From positions 6,201,501 through 6,265,500 of the forward strand of contig NZ_AP023262.1 in assembly GCF_016756615.1 (NCBI RefSeq): a stretch of 64,000 nucleotides of DNA. Reading direction: 5' to 3'. Below are positions 28,290-36,735 of the stretch, one piece after another. Under the pieces are notes generated by a model. The model made no database searches. It had not been told where the DNA came from and saw only the letters and a program-made list of their open reading frames with translations. The DNA comes from Mesorhizobium sp. L-8-3 (GTDB lineage: Bacteria > Pseudomonadota > Alphaproteobacteria > Rhizobiales > Rhizobiaceae). The first letter of the stretch is position 1, and each line of letters opens with the position of its first letter. The position numbers and the translations under genes were made by a program.

Positions 28290-29812
28290 CCAGACGGCCC
28301 GATATCCTCATCATCATGGTGGACCAGTTGAACGGGACTCTGTTTCCGGACGGCCCGGCCGACTTTCTCCATGCTCCGCATCTCAAGGCGCTGGCCGCCC
28401 GGTCGGTGCGTTTCGCAAATGCCTATACAGCCTCGCCGCTCTGCGCGCCCGGCCGTGCCTCCTTCATGACCGGGCAATTGCCCTCGCGAACGGGCGTCTA
28501 CGACAACGCCGCCGAATTCGCCTCCGACATCCCGACCTTCGCGCACCACCTGCGCGGTGCCGGCTATCACACCTGCCTGTCCGGCAAGATGCATTTCGTC
28601 GGGCCAGATCAACTTCACGGTTTCGAGGAGAGGCTGACGACGGACATCTACCCGGCCGACTTCGGCTGGACGCCCGACTATCGGAACCCGGGCGAGCGCA
28701 TCGACTGGTGGTATCACAATCTCGGCTCCGTCAGCGGCGCAGGCGTCGCCGAGACCACCAACCAGATGGAGTATGACGACGAGGTCGCCTTTCACGCTAT
28801 CCAGAAACTCTACCGACTGGCGCGCGTCTCGGATGCTCCCGACCGCCAACCATGGTGCCTCACGGTCTCCTTCACCCATCCGCACGACCCCTATGTCGCC
28901 CGGCGCAGATATTGGGACCTCTATGAGGATTGCCCGGCTCTGGAGCCCGAGGTCGGCTTCATCCCCGCCGAAGACCAGGACCCGCACTCGCAGCGTCTCT
29001 ACCTCGCCAGCGACTATGCGAGCTTCGACATCCGGCGGGAACAGATCAGGCGCGCGCGACGCGGCTATTTCGCCAGCATCTCCTACCTCGACGACAAGGT
29101 TGGCGAGCTGATCGGCGTTCTCGAAGCCACTGGGATGCGCGACGATACGATCATCCTCTTCTGCTCCGACCATGGGGACATGCTGGGCGAGCGCGGCCTG
29201 TGGTTCAAGATGTGCTTCTACGAGGGCTCGGTCAGGGTCCCGCTGATGCTCGCCGGGCCCGGCGTGACGCCGGACCGGATCGACGCCCCGGTCTCCAATC
29301 TCGACATCGCCTCCACGCTCTGCGAGCTCGCCGGGATCGATCCCGACAGCGTCGCGCCGTGGACCGATGGTCAATCCCTGCTGCCGCTGATCGCCGGCGG
29401 CACGCGCACTGCACCCGTGCTGATGGAGTATGCCGCTGAGGGCAGCTATGCGCCGCTCGTCGCCATCCGGGACGGACGGTACAAGTTCGTCCATTGCGAG
29501 ATCGATCCGCCGCAACTCTTTGATCTGGAATCGGATCCGCGCGAGCTCGACAATCTGGCGACCCGGCCGGAACATGGCGCGCTGGTGGCGGAATTCATGC
29601 AGCAGGTGCGGGGTCGCTGGGACATGGCGGTTTTCGACAAGGCGGTTCGCGAAAGCCAGGCGCGCCGCTGGATCGTCTATCCGGCGCTGCGCAACGGCGC
29701 CTATCACGCATGGGAGTATGAGCCGCGGCAGAATGCGGCGGAGCGCTACATGCGCAACCATATGGATCTCAACGAGCTCGAAGACAGCAAGCGTTTCCCG
29801 CGAGGAGAATGA
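28286..29812 (+). CDS. betC: Choline-sulfatase
   Basis: The 508-residue type I sulfatase has the modification motif L-C-A-P-G-R-A-S (Cys converted to formylglycine) in its N-terminal third, metal-binding D-I-L-I-I-M-V-D-Q at the start and C-S-D-H-G-D-M-L-G later on. The C-terminal part (W-E-Y-E-P and following) is like rhizobial BetC, and the length agrees. It hydrolyses choline-O-sulfate to choline and sulfate, feeding the oxidation pathway encoded downstream. It is translationally coupled to betI and overlaps the next gene by 4 bp. A formylglycine-generating enzyme is not in the window. Confidence 0.92.
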   Translation: MTRRPDILIIMVDQLNGTLFPDGPADFLHAPHLKALAARSVRFANAYTASPLCAPGRASFMTGQLPSRTGVYDNAAEFASDIPTFAHHLRGAGYHTCLSGKMHFVGPDQLHGFEERLTTDIYPADFGWTPDYRNPGERIDWWYHNLGSVSGAGVAETTNQMEYDDEVAFHAIQKLYRLARVSDAPDRQPWCLTVSFTHPHDPYVARRRYWDLYEDCPALEPEVGFIPAEDQDPHSQRLYLASDYASFDIRREQIRRARRGYFASISYLDDKVGELIGVLEATGMRDDTIILFCSDHGDMLGERGLWFKMCFYEGSVRVPLMLAGPGVTPDRIDAPVSNLDIASTLCELAGIDPDSVAPWTDGQSLLPLIAGGTRTAPVLMEYAAEGSYAPLVAIRDGRYKFVHCEIDPPQLFDLESDPRELDNLATRPEHGALVAEFMQQVRGRWDMAVFDKAVRESQARRWIVYPALRNGAYHAWEYEPRQNAAERYMRNHMDLNELEDSKRFPRGE

Positions 29813-30810
29813 TGACCCCAACCGTCCCCGACCTCGCCCATTTGAAGCGGGCCTATACCGTCACCAGCCGCGCGACTCAGATCACGCCGCTTTTGGAATC
29901 CGCAGCACTTGCTCGCGCCACCGGCGCGGCGCGTGTCTTCGTCAAACCGGAATCGCTGCAGTGGGCCGGGTCCTTCAAGGTCCGCGGCGCCTATTGGCGG
30001 CTGAAGCAGCTCTCGCCGGAGGAGGCCAAGCGCGGCGGCGTCGCCTATTCCTCCGGCAATTTCGCGCAGGGCCTTGCGGCGGCGGGCGAAGCGCTCGGCA
30101 TCCCGGTCACCATTGTCATGCCGATCGACGCGCCTGCCGCCAAGCGCGACGCGACCGCAGGCTATGGCGCGCGCGTGGTGCTCTCCGACCACGGGACGCG
30201 AGCCCGCGAGGAAGTCGCCTCCGAACGTGCGCGCCAGATCGCCGCCGACGAAGGTTTCGCGTTGCTTCATCCCTTCGACGACATCGAGATCGTCGCCGGG
30301 CAGGCCGGTGCCGGGCTGGAGGCACTCGACCAGCTCGCCGCCAAGGACGCCAAGGCCGATCTGCTGTTCTGCGCGGTGGGCGGCGGCGGGCTGATCGGCG
30401 GTGTCTCGCTCGCCTTCCACTATCTGTCGCCGCAAACGCGGGTCATCGGCGTCGAGCCCGAAGGCTTCAACGGCATGGGCACGTCGCTCGCCCATGGCGC
30501 CATCGAGACGATGCCGCTCGGGCCGGCATCGATCTGCGACGGGCTGATGGCCCGGCGTCCCGGCGTGGCGCCCTTCGCGGCCGTCAAGGCGGCGGGTGTC
30601 GAGGGACTGGCGGTGTCGGACGCCGCGGTCCGCCGCGCCATGAAGATCGCCTTCGAGCGCATGAAGCTGGTGCTGGAGCCGTCGGGTGCGGCGTCGCTTG
30701 GGGCCCTGCTGGAGGGCGGGGTAGACGTATCAGGTAAGACCGTTCTCGTCGTTGCCACCGGCGGCAATGTCTCACTCGCCGATTTCATGAAGCACGTCGC
30801 CGATGCTTGA
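29809..30810 (+). CDS. Threonine dehydratase/serine racemase-like PLP enzyme within the bet operon
   Basis: The 333-residue fold-type II PLP enzyme has the PLP lysine block W-A-G-S-F-K-V-R-G-A, the substrate loop Y-S-S-G-N-F-A-Q-G, the phosphate-binding loop V-G-G-G-G-L-I-G-G, and C-terminal A-T-G-G-N-V-S. Members deaminate Thr or Ser to 2-oxoacids or racemise Ser; an EutB-like role in osmolyte breakdown is another option. It overlaps betC (4 bp) and betA (8 bp), so it is a true operon member, yet the pathway from choline to betaine has no step for it. Its link may be Ser/Gly metabolism after betaine demethylation, which is speculation. Confidence 0.82.
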   Translation: MMTPTVPDLAHLKRAYTVTSRATQITPLLESAALARATGAARVFVKPESLQWAGSFKVRGAYWRLKQLSPEEAKRGGVAYSSGNFAQGLAAAGEALGIPVTIVMPIDAPAAKRDATAGYGARVVLSDHGTRAREEVASERARQIAADEGFALLHPFDDIEIVAGQAGAGLEALDQLAAKDAKADLLFCAVGGGGLIGGVSLAFHYLSPQTRVIGVEPEGFNGMGTSLAHGAIETMPLGPASICDGLMARRPGVAPFAAVKAAGVEGLAVSDAAVRRAMKIAFERMKLVLEPSGAASLGALLEGGVDVSGKTVLVVATGGNVSLADFMKHVADA

Positions 30811-32455
30811 GGCCGATTTCGTCATCGTCGGCTCGGGCTCGGCCGGTGCCGCCCTTGCCTATCGCCTTTCGGAGGACGGCAACAACAGCGTGATCGTCAT
30901 CGAGCATGGCGGCACAGATTTCGGCCCGCTCATCCAGATGCCGGCCGCCCTGTCCTTCCCGATGAATATGAGCCTCTACGACTGGGGTTTCCAGACGGAG
31001 GCCGAACCGCATCTGGGCGGGCGCGTCCTGGCGACGCCGCGCGGCAAGGTCATGGGCGGCTCATCCTCCATCAACGGTATGGTCTATGTGCGCGGGCACG
31101 CCCGCGATTTCGACCATTGGGCCGAGCAGGGCGCCAACGGCTGGGCCTTCGCCGACGTGCTTCCCTATTTCAAGCGCATGGAGCACTCGCATGGTGGCGA
31201 GGGCGGCTGGCGCGGCACCGACGGTCCGCTCCATGTCCGCCCCGGCAGCCAGTGGAACCCGCTGTTCAAAGCCTTCGTCGAGGCGGGCCGCCAGGCGGGC
31301 TTCGAGACGACCGAGGACTACAACGGTTCGAAGCAGGAAGGTTTTGGCCGGATGGAGCAGACGATCCATCTCGGGCGGCGCTGGTCCACCGCAAATGCCT
31401 ATCTCAGGCCAGCTCTGAAGCGGAAGAATGTGAGTCTCGTCAATGGCTTGGCCCGGCGCGTGGTGATCGAGAATCAACGCGCCGTCGGCGTGGAGCTTTT
31501 GCTTCGCAATCAGATTCAAGTGGTTAAGGCACGACGTGAGGTGATCGTCGCCGCCTCCTCCATCAATTCACCGAAGATCCTGATGCTGTCGGGTATCGGA
31601 CCGGCCGCCCATCTTCGCGAGAACGGTATCGACGTGGTGGCCGACCGGCCCGGCGTCGGCGCTAATCTGCAGGACCATATGGAGCTCTACATCCAGCAGG
31701 AATCGGTCCAGCCGATAACGCTCTATTCGAAGCTCAACCTGTTCTCCAAGGCGATGATCGGTGCTGAGTGGCTGTTCTTCAAGACCGGTCTCGGCGCCAC
31801 CAACCACTTCGAATCCGCCGCCTTCCTGCGCTCGCGGCCAGGTGTCGACTACCCCGACATCCAGTATCACTTCCTGCCTGCCGCCATACGCTACGACGGC
31901 AAGGCGGCAGCCAATTCGCACGGCTTCCAGGCCCATGTCGGCCCGATGAGGTCGAAGTCCCGCGGCTCGGTGACGCTGCGCTCCAACGATCCGAAAGACA
32001 AGCCTGTGATCCGGTTCAACTACATGTCGCATGAGGACGACTGGACCGACTTCCGCCACTGCATCCGTCTCACGCGCGAGATCTTCGGCCAGGCGGCCTT
32101 CGACCCCTATCGCGGGCGGGAGATCTCTCCGGGAAGCCACGTCCAAACCGACGCCGATCTCGACGACTTCATCCGCGCCCATGCCGAAAGCGCCTATCAT
32201 CCATGCGGAACCTGCCGCATGGGCCAGGCCGACGATCGGCTGGCGGTGGTCGATCCCGAATGCCGGGTGATCGGCGTCGACGGATTGCGGGTCGCCGATT
32301 CCTCCATCTTCCCGCGCATCACCAACGGCAACCTCAACGCCCCGTCGATCATGACGGGCGAGAAGGCGGCCAATCATATCCTCGGCAAGACCCCGCTCGC
32401 GCCCTCGAACCAGGAGCCGTGGATCAATCCGCGCTGGCAGGTTTCGGACCGATAG
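30803..32455 (+). CDS. betA: Choline dehydrogenase
   Basis: The 550-residue GMC oxidoreductase has the FAD-binding V-G-S-G-S-A-G-A-A-L at the N-terminus, the GMC signature G-K-V-M-G-G-S-S-S-I-N-G-M-V-Y-V-R-G and C-terminal H-P-C-G-T-C-R-M-G with the catalytic His region N-G-N-L-N-A-P-S. Length and motifs match BetA. It oxidises choline to betaine aldehyde (and partly to betaine), passing electrons to the respiratory chain at the membrane. It overlaps the preceding PLP gene by 8 bp and is followed by betB after 60 bp. Confidence 0.94.
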   Translation: MLEADFVIVGSGSAGAALAYRLSEDGNNSVIVIEHGGTDFGPLIQMPAALSFPMNMSLYDWGFQTEAEPHLGGRVLATPRGKVMGGSSSINGMVYVRGHARDFDHWAEQGANGWAFADVLPYFKRMEHSHGGEGGWRGTDGPLHVRPGSQWNPLFKAFVEAGRQAGFETTEDYNGSKQEGFGRMEQTIHLGRRWSTANAYLRPALKRKNVSLVNGLARRVVIENQRAVGVELLLRNQIQVVKARREVIVAASSINSPKILMLSGIGPAAHLRENGIDVVADRPGVGANLQDHMELYIQQESVQPITLYSKLNLFSKAMIGAEWLFFKTGLGATNHFESAAFLRSRPGVDYPDIQYHFLPAAIRYDGKAAANSHGFQAHVGPMRSKSRGSVTLRSNDPKDKPVIRFNYMSHEDDWTDFRHCIRLTREIFGQAAFDPYRGREISPGSHVQTDADLDDFIRAHAESAYHPCGTCRMGQADDRLAVVDPECRVIGVDGLRVADSSIFPRITNGNLNAPSIMTGEKAANHILGKTPLAPSNQEPWINPRWQVSDR

Positions 32456-32515
32456 GCCATGATCGGGCAACCGAGCGCCGGCAGCGACAGGCAGACCATC
32501 CAGGGAAAGGCGACC

Positions 32516-33979
32516 ATGAAGGCGCAGCCAACCGCATCGCACTACATCAACGGCCGCTATGTCGACGACGACCATGGTGCGGCGCTTCCGGTGATTTACC
32601 CGGCGACCGGCGAAACGATCGCGACGCTCCGTTCCGCGACGAGCAACGTCGTGGAGTTGGCGATCGAGGCGGCGCGCGCCGCGCAGCCGGCCTGGGCGCG
32701 CATGAAGCCGGCCGACCGTGGCCGCATCCTGCGCCGCGCCGCCGACCTATTGCGCGCCCGCAATGCGGAGCTGGCGCGGCTGGAGACGCTGGACACGGGC
32801 AAGGCGATCCAGGAGACGCTCGTGGCCGATCCGGCCTCGGCCGCCGACGCGCTCGAATTCTTCGGCGGCGCGGTCGCCTCCTTCAACGGAGACTATGTCG
32901 ATCTCGGCGGGCCCTTCGCCTATACGCGGCGCGAGGCGCTGGGCGTCTGCGTCGGCATCGGCGCCTGGAACTATCCGATCCAGGGCGCCGGCTGGAAGTC
33001 GGCGCCGGCGCTCGCCATGGGCAACGCCATGGTGTTCAAGCCTTCGGAGAACACGCCGCTGTCGGCGCTCGCCCTGGCCGAGATCTACACCGAAGCCGGG
33101 CTGCCCGACGGGCTGTTCAACGTGGTGCAAGGCTATGGCGACGTCGGCGCCGCCCTCGCCTCCCATCCCGTGGTGGCGAAAGTGTCGCTCACCGGCTCGG
33201 TGCCGACCGGCAAGAAGGTGCTGGCGCTCGCCGGTTCGCTGATGAAGCATGCGACGATGGAACTCGGCGGCAAGTCTCCGCTCATCGTCTTCGACGACGC
33301 CGATGTCGAGAACGCAGTCGGCGGCGCCATGCTCGGCAATTTCTATTCGACCGGCCAGGTCTGCTCCAACGGCACCCGCGTCTTCGTCCAGAACGGCATT
33401 TATGAGCGCTTCCTCGACCGGCTGACGGAACGCACCAAGGCGATCCGCATCGGCGATCCGCTCGACCCGGACACGCAGATGGGGCCGCTGATCAGCAAGG
33501 CCCAGCACGAGAAGGTGACCGGCTACATCGCGATCGGCAAGGACGAGGGCGCGGTGCTGCATTACGGCGGCAACGTACCTTCGCTGCAGGGTTTCGAGGG
33601 CGGCTTCTTCGTCGAGCCGACGATCTTCACCGGCGTCACGGACGGCATGCGCATCGCCCGCGAAGAGATCTTCGGCCCGGTCATGAGCGTGCTGACCTTC
33701 GCCGAGGAGGACGAGGTGGTCGCCCGCGCCAACGACACCGAGTTCGGCCTCTCGGCCGGCGTCTTCACCCGCGACCTGCCGCGCGCGCACCGGGTGATCG
33801 CCGATCTGCAGGCCGGGAGCTGCTGGATCAACCACTACAATCTGGCGCCGGCGGAGATCCCCTTCGGCGGCGCCAAGCGGTCAGGCATCGGCCGCGAAAA
33901 CTCGCTCGCAGCGCTTCATCACTACTCGCAGCTCAAATCGGTCTATGTGGAGACCGGGGACGTGGTCAGCCCCTATTGA
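32516..33979 (+). CDS. betB: Betaine aldehyde dehydrogenase
   Basis: The 487-residue aldehyde dehydrogenase is of normal BetB size. Catalytic Cys lies in S-T-G-Q-V-C-S-N-G-T-R, the general-base Glu in M-E-L-G-G-K-S-P, and the cofactor region in G-I-G-A-W-N-Y-P. It converts betaine aldehyde to glycine betaine with NAD(P)+, the final step for osmoprotection. ATG 32516 follows a strong AGGGAAAGG site; the upstream extension of the frame is unlike the family. Order here is betA before betB, whereas Sinorhizobium has betICBA. Confidence 0.94.
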   Translation: MKAQPTASHYINGRYVDDDHGAALPVIYPATGETIATLRSATSNVVELAIEAARAAQPAWARMKPADRGRILRRAADLLRARNAELARLETLDTGKAIQETLVADPASAADALEFFGGAVASFNGDYVDLGGPFAYTRREALGVCVGIGAWNYPIQGAGWKSAPALAMGNAMVFKPSENTPLSALALAEIYTEAGLPDGLFNVVQGYGDVGAALASHPVVAKVSLTGSVPTGKKVLALAGSLMKHATMELGGKSPLIVFDDADVENAVGGAMLGNFYSTGQVCSNGTRVFVQNGIYERFLDRLTERTKAIRIGDPLDPDTQMGPLISKAQHEKVTGYIAIGKDEGAVLHYGGNVPSLQGFEGGFFVEPTIFTGVTDGMRIAREEIFGPVMSVLTFAEEDEVVARANDTEFGLSAGVFTRDLPRAHRVIADLQAGSCWINHYNLAPAEIPFGGAKRSGIGRENSLAALHHYSQLKSVYVETGDVVSPY

Positions 33980-33998
33980 CCCGTTTCATGCCAACGGG
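33980..33998. terminator. Weak hairpin between convergent betB and manC-like genes
   Basis: CCCGTT (33980-33985) and AACGGG (33993-33998) form a 6 bp stem with a 7-nt loop immediately after the betB stop. No T-run follows, so a terminator role is uncertain. Confidence 0.35.
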
Positions 33999-34049
33999 CC
34001 TGATGCCGAAAATCCACGCGACTGCAGCCGTGCGCTCCGTTGTCGGATC

Positions 34050-35720
34050 CTATCGATCGCCGGCGTCCGCGGTCGCGTCCAGATACTGCATCAGCGCGCA
34101 GACCATATGATAGAAGATGCTGGCCGGAACATCCGCCGCGAGCGAGCGGCCTTTCTCGTCGATCCGGTCTATCCACAGGCCCAACGGCGCGGGGTCGATG
34201 TGCCAGCGGAAAAGGCGCCTGACCCGCGCCTCGATCTCCGGCTTCATGTCCGGGCCGCCGGTACCGTCGAGAGCGATCGCGGCCTTGATCACCTCGGTCT
34301 GCGGCCAACTGCGCGACACGCCGTCGAGGGGAATCCCCTGGCGCGACACAGCGGCATAGGCAAGGCCGGTCGCACGGTTCAGCCCGTTGGCGAGCCGGTC
34401 GGCCGGACCGGTCCAGCCCCGCTCCTTGGCCACGGCGAAGGCATAGATCTGCCGCGCCATGGTGCGCATGCGTTTGGTCCTGACCAGCGGCGTCCCGTCG
34501 AAGGCCAATGCCTCATGGAACCCGCCATGGCGATCGTCTACGCCCGATGTCGACCAGAGCGGCAGTGTTTCCTCGAACAGCCAGTGATGCACCCGCGTGC
34601 GCCAGGCGCCGGATTCGAGAACGCGATCCGTCGCGGGCGTGTATCTGGTTTCGAGCCGGCCGCTCCGCTCGAGCTGCTCGACAATCTTCTTGACGTTCTG
34701 GCTGTAGCTCACCGGCGCGACGAAGGTCGCATCCGATGTCGAGACCACGGCCACGTCGTGCAGCCCGATCACCGACAACAGCCTGCCCTCGCTGCGGAGG
34801 TAGGAATTTGCGCAGTCGATCGCCACGACGTCGCCGACGACCACATTGCCGTCCTTGTCAGAGAGTCCGGCATCGAGCAGCGATTGCCAGGAACCGAGGT
34901 CGTTCCAACGGAAGCTCGCCGGCACCATGGCGATGTCAGGCAGGCGCTCCGCGATCGCATAATCGATGGAGATCGACGGAACCTGAAGGTAGAGGTCGAG
35001 CGGCAAATAGAGCCCGGACAGGTCGCTCGCCGACTTCAGATATGCGGCTTCGCACGCTTGCCAGATCTCCGGCCGCAATTGCAGGAAGGCATCCCGCATC
35101 GTGCTCGCCCGGAAGAGGAACATGCCGGTGTTCCAGAAGAAGTTGCCGGCGGCCAGGTAGGCCTTCGCACGATCGAGGTCGGGCTTTTCGACGAAGCGCA
35201 GGACGTCGGCGACACCGGCGTCTGAAGTCTCGGAGGCTTCGATATAGCCGCAACCCGTCTCGGGCTGGGTCGGCCTGATGCCGAAGACGACGAGACGACC
35301 GGCCTGGGCCGCCGCCACGCCGCGCTCGACCGTCCGCCAGAACTGCTCGTCGGTGGAAATCTCGTGGTCGGACGGGGCGACCAGCACCAGCCCGTCCTCG
35401 TAGAGGGTGAGCACATGCAGAGCCGCAATCGCAACGGCAGCCGCCGTATTGCGTCCGGCCGGTTCGAAGATCGCGCCGCCGCCGGCCAGGTCGATCCCTT
35501 CGAGGTCGCCGAGCACGCGCTCGGCATGGCGCTCCGAGGCGATGAGGAAGATCGGTGTCTCGCCCTCCCGCCTGGCTTTCAGACGCTGCAACGTCTTGGA
35601 CAGCATCGAGCCATTGCCGGAAAGATCGTGGAACTGCTTGGGGTTGTCCTCACGCGACAGCGGCCAGAGGCGTGAGCCGATCCCCCCGCTCATCACGAAA
35701 CTGGTTATGCGTTCCGCCAT
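34050..35720 (-). CDS. Mannose-1-phosphate guanylyltransferase fused to a shortened AGE-epimerase domain
   Basis: The protein has 556 residues. The N-terminal ~345 residues are a ManC-type nucleotidyltransferase (V-M-S-G-G-I-G-S-R-L-W-P-L-S-R with P-K-Q-F, F-V-E-K-P, F-F-W-N-T-G-M-F) making GDP-mannose from mannose-1-phosphate and GTP. The C-terminal ~190 residues resemble the N-acylglucosamine 2-epimerase (AGE) alpha/alpha barrel, but only its start (H-H-W-L-F-E-E-T-L-P-L-W to about residue 450) and end (R-S-W-P-Q-T-E-V-I-K-A-A to the C-terminus). Roughly 180-200 central residues expected of an AGE barrel are missing, with the frame intact. ATG 35720 has the better-spaced AGAGG site than the ATG 6 bp upstream. 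Confidence 0.78.
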   Translation of the reverse strand: MAERITSFVMSGGIGSRLWPLSREDNPKQFHDLSGNGSMLSKTLQRLKARREGETPIFLIASERHAERVLGDLEGIDLAGGGAIFEPAGRNTAAAVAIAALHVLTLYEDGLVLVAPSDHEISTDEQFWRTVERGVAAAQAGRLVVFGIRPTQPETGCGYIEASETSDAGVADVLRFVEKPDLDRAKAYLAAGNFFWNTGMFLFRASTMRDAFLQLRPEIWQACEAAYLKSASDLSGLYLPLDLYLQVPSISIDYAIAERLPDIAMVPASFRWNDLGSWQSLLDAGLSDKDGNVVVGDVVAIDCANSYLRSEGRLLSVIGLHDVAVVSTSDATFVAPVSYSQNVKKIVEQLERSGRLETRYTPATDRVLESGAWRTRVHHWLFEETLPLWSTSGVDDRHGGFHEALAFDGTPLVRTKRMRTMARQIYAFAVAKERGWTGPADRLANGLNRATGLAYAAVSRQGIPLDGVSRSWPQTEVIKAAIALDGTGGPDMKPEIEARVRRLFRWHIDPAPLGLWIDRIDEKGRSLAADVPASIFYHMVCALMQYLDATADAGDR

Positions 35721-35968
35721 GCCCATCCTCTCGGCCGCTCGCCGGAGCGAGCATCAGCCAACGGCTTCGAAGCATGCAGCCCTAGCATGGCGCGGTTAAG
35801 GGCGCATGAAGCAGGTATACCAGGCATTCTCACCTCCGGGCGACCGGCCGCCCGATCGGAACGACGTCTTCCGCGTGGCCGAAAAAAGGTGAGCCGACGG
35901 TGTGGGAAAGATGTCCTTGACGCTTGCAGGAACGATCTGCGGCAGCTATAAGCCCGCCCGTCTGGTCA

Positions 35969-36045
35969 CGGAGTGTAGCGCAGTCTGGTAGCGCACATCG
36001 TTCGGGACGATGGGGTCGCAGGTTCAAATCCTGCCACTCCGACCA
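35969..36045 (+). tRNA. tRNA-Pro (anticodon CGG)
   Basis: A 77-nt cloverleaf is visible. The acceptor stem is CGGAGTG paired with CACTCCG, the D-arm GCGC/GCGC, the anticodon stem CATCG/CGATG with loop TTCGGGA (anticodon CGG, reading CCG), and the T-arm GCAGG/CCTGC with loop TTCAAAT. The discriminator A and CCA are encoded (36042-36045). It stands alone between manC-like and vanZ-like genes. No integrase or attachment repeat was seen next to it. Confidence 0.97.
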
Positions 36046-36199
36046 GAAAAATCAAAAACTTGGCGTTTCCCGTTTCCCATCGACTTCAGCGCCCCCCACA
36101 GGGCCTTCGCAGCTGTGCGGAATAGTGGTCCGACACCGTGGCATTGCGAAGCAAGCAGGTCGTCTCGCGCCTCCAACACCGATGGGCTAGACATAGACC

Positions 36200-36568
36200 G
36201 TGCTCAAGATAGCGATTCGCACCCTTGCCTGGGCCATATTGCTGGCCATTTTCTTGGCGACCGTTTCGCCGATCGAGGAGCGGCCGCATCTGGCGTCCGG
36301 ACCGTCCTTGGACCGGATGGCCGCCTTCATCCTGCTCGGCATCCTGTTCTGCCTCGGCTACCGCCGCGCCTGGCCATTTGCGCTGGCCATCGTGACGGTC
36401 GCCGCGTTCGGTTTCGAGGCGATGCAGATGCTGACGCCCGATCGGCATGCACGGCTCGACGACGCCGTGGTCAAGGCCTTCGGCGGGATCATCGGTGTCG
36501 GTATCGGCCTTGTGGTGAACCGTTTCACTCCCTGGCCTTTGCCGGGCAAGGATGACCGGTCCCAATGA
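36200..36568 (+). CDS. VanZ-like small membrane protein
   Basis: The 122-residue protein has about four hydrophobic segments (around 5-20, 38-55, 60-78, 88-107) and the VanZ-like pattern D-R-M-A-A-F-I-L-L-G followed by E-A-M-Q-M-L-T-P-D-R-H-A-R-L-D-D-A-V-V-K. The Q-x-x-x-P-x-R-x-x-x-x-D-D motif is typical of the family. VanZ relatives affect glycopeptide or lipoglycopeptide tolerance in Gram-positives; the role in alphaproteobacteria is unknown. The start is GTG 36200. Confidence 0.78.
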   Translation: MLKIAIRTLAWAILLAIFLATVSPIEERPHLASGPSLDRMAAFILLGILFCLGYRRAWPFALAIVTVAAFGFEAMQMLTPDRHARLDDAVVKAFGGIIGVGIGLVVNRFTPWPLPGKDDRSQ

Positions 36569-36611
36569 GGAGTGTTCCCCGTCGATCCAACTGCAAGGAC
36601 CGCCTCGCCCG

Positions 36612-36698
36612 ATAGCCGTCACGATCTATCAGAATCCTGCCTGCGGCACGTCACGCAACGCGCTGGCCATGACTCGTCAGTCGGGCGAGGAACCTGAA
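36612..36698 (+). pseudogene. 5' remnant of an arsC-like (arsenate reductase/Spx fold) gene
   Basis: The translated stretch V-T-I-Y-Q-N-P-A-C-G-T-S-R-N-A-L-A-M is the start of a glutaredoxin-type arsenate reductase, including the catalytic Cys, and continues through R-Q-S-G-E-E-P-E. Similarity then stops abruptly near 36698 and the remaining ~85-110 residues are absent in all frames up to the otsA stop at 36736. No normal start codon precedes it. It looks like a gene broken when the neighbouring block arrived or was rearranged. Confidence 0.7.
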
Positions 36699-36735
36699 TT
36701 CGGCCGGACGGCGCGTGGCCTGACGAGAGGCTGGA

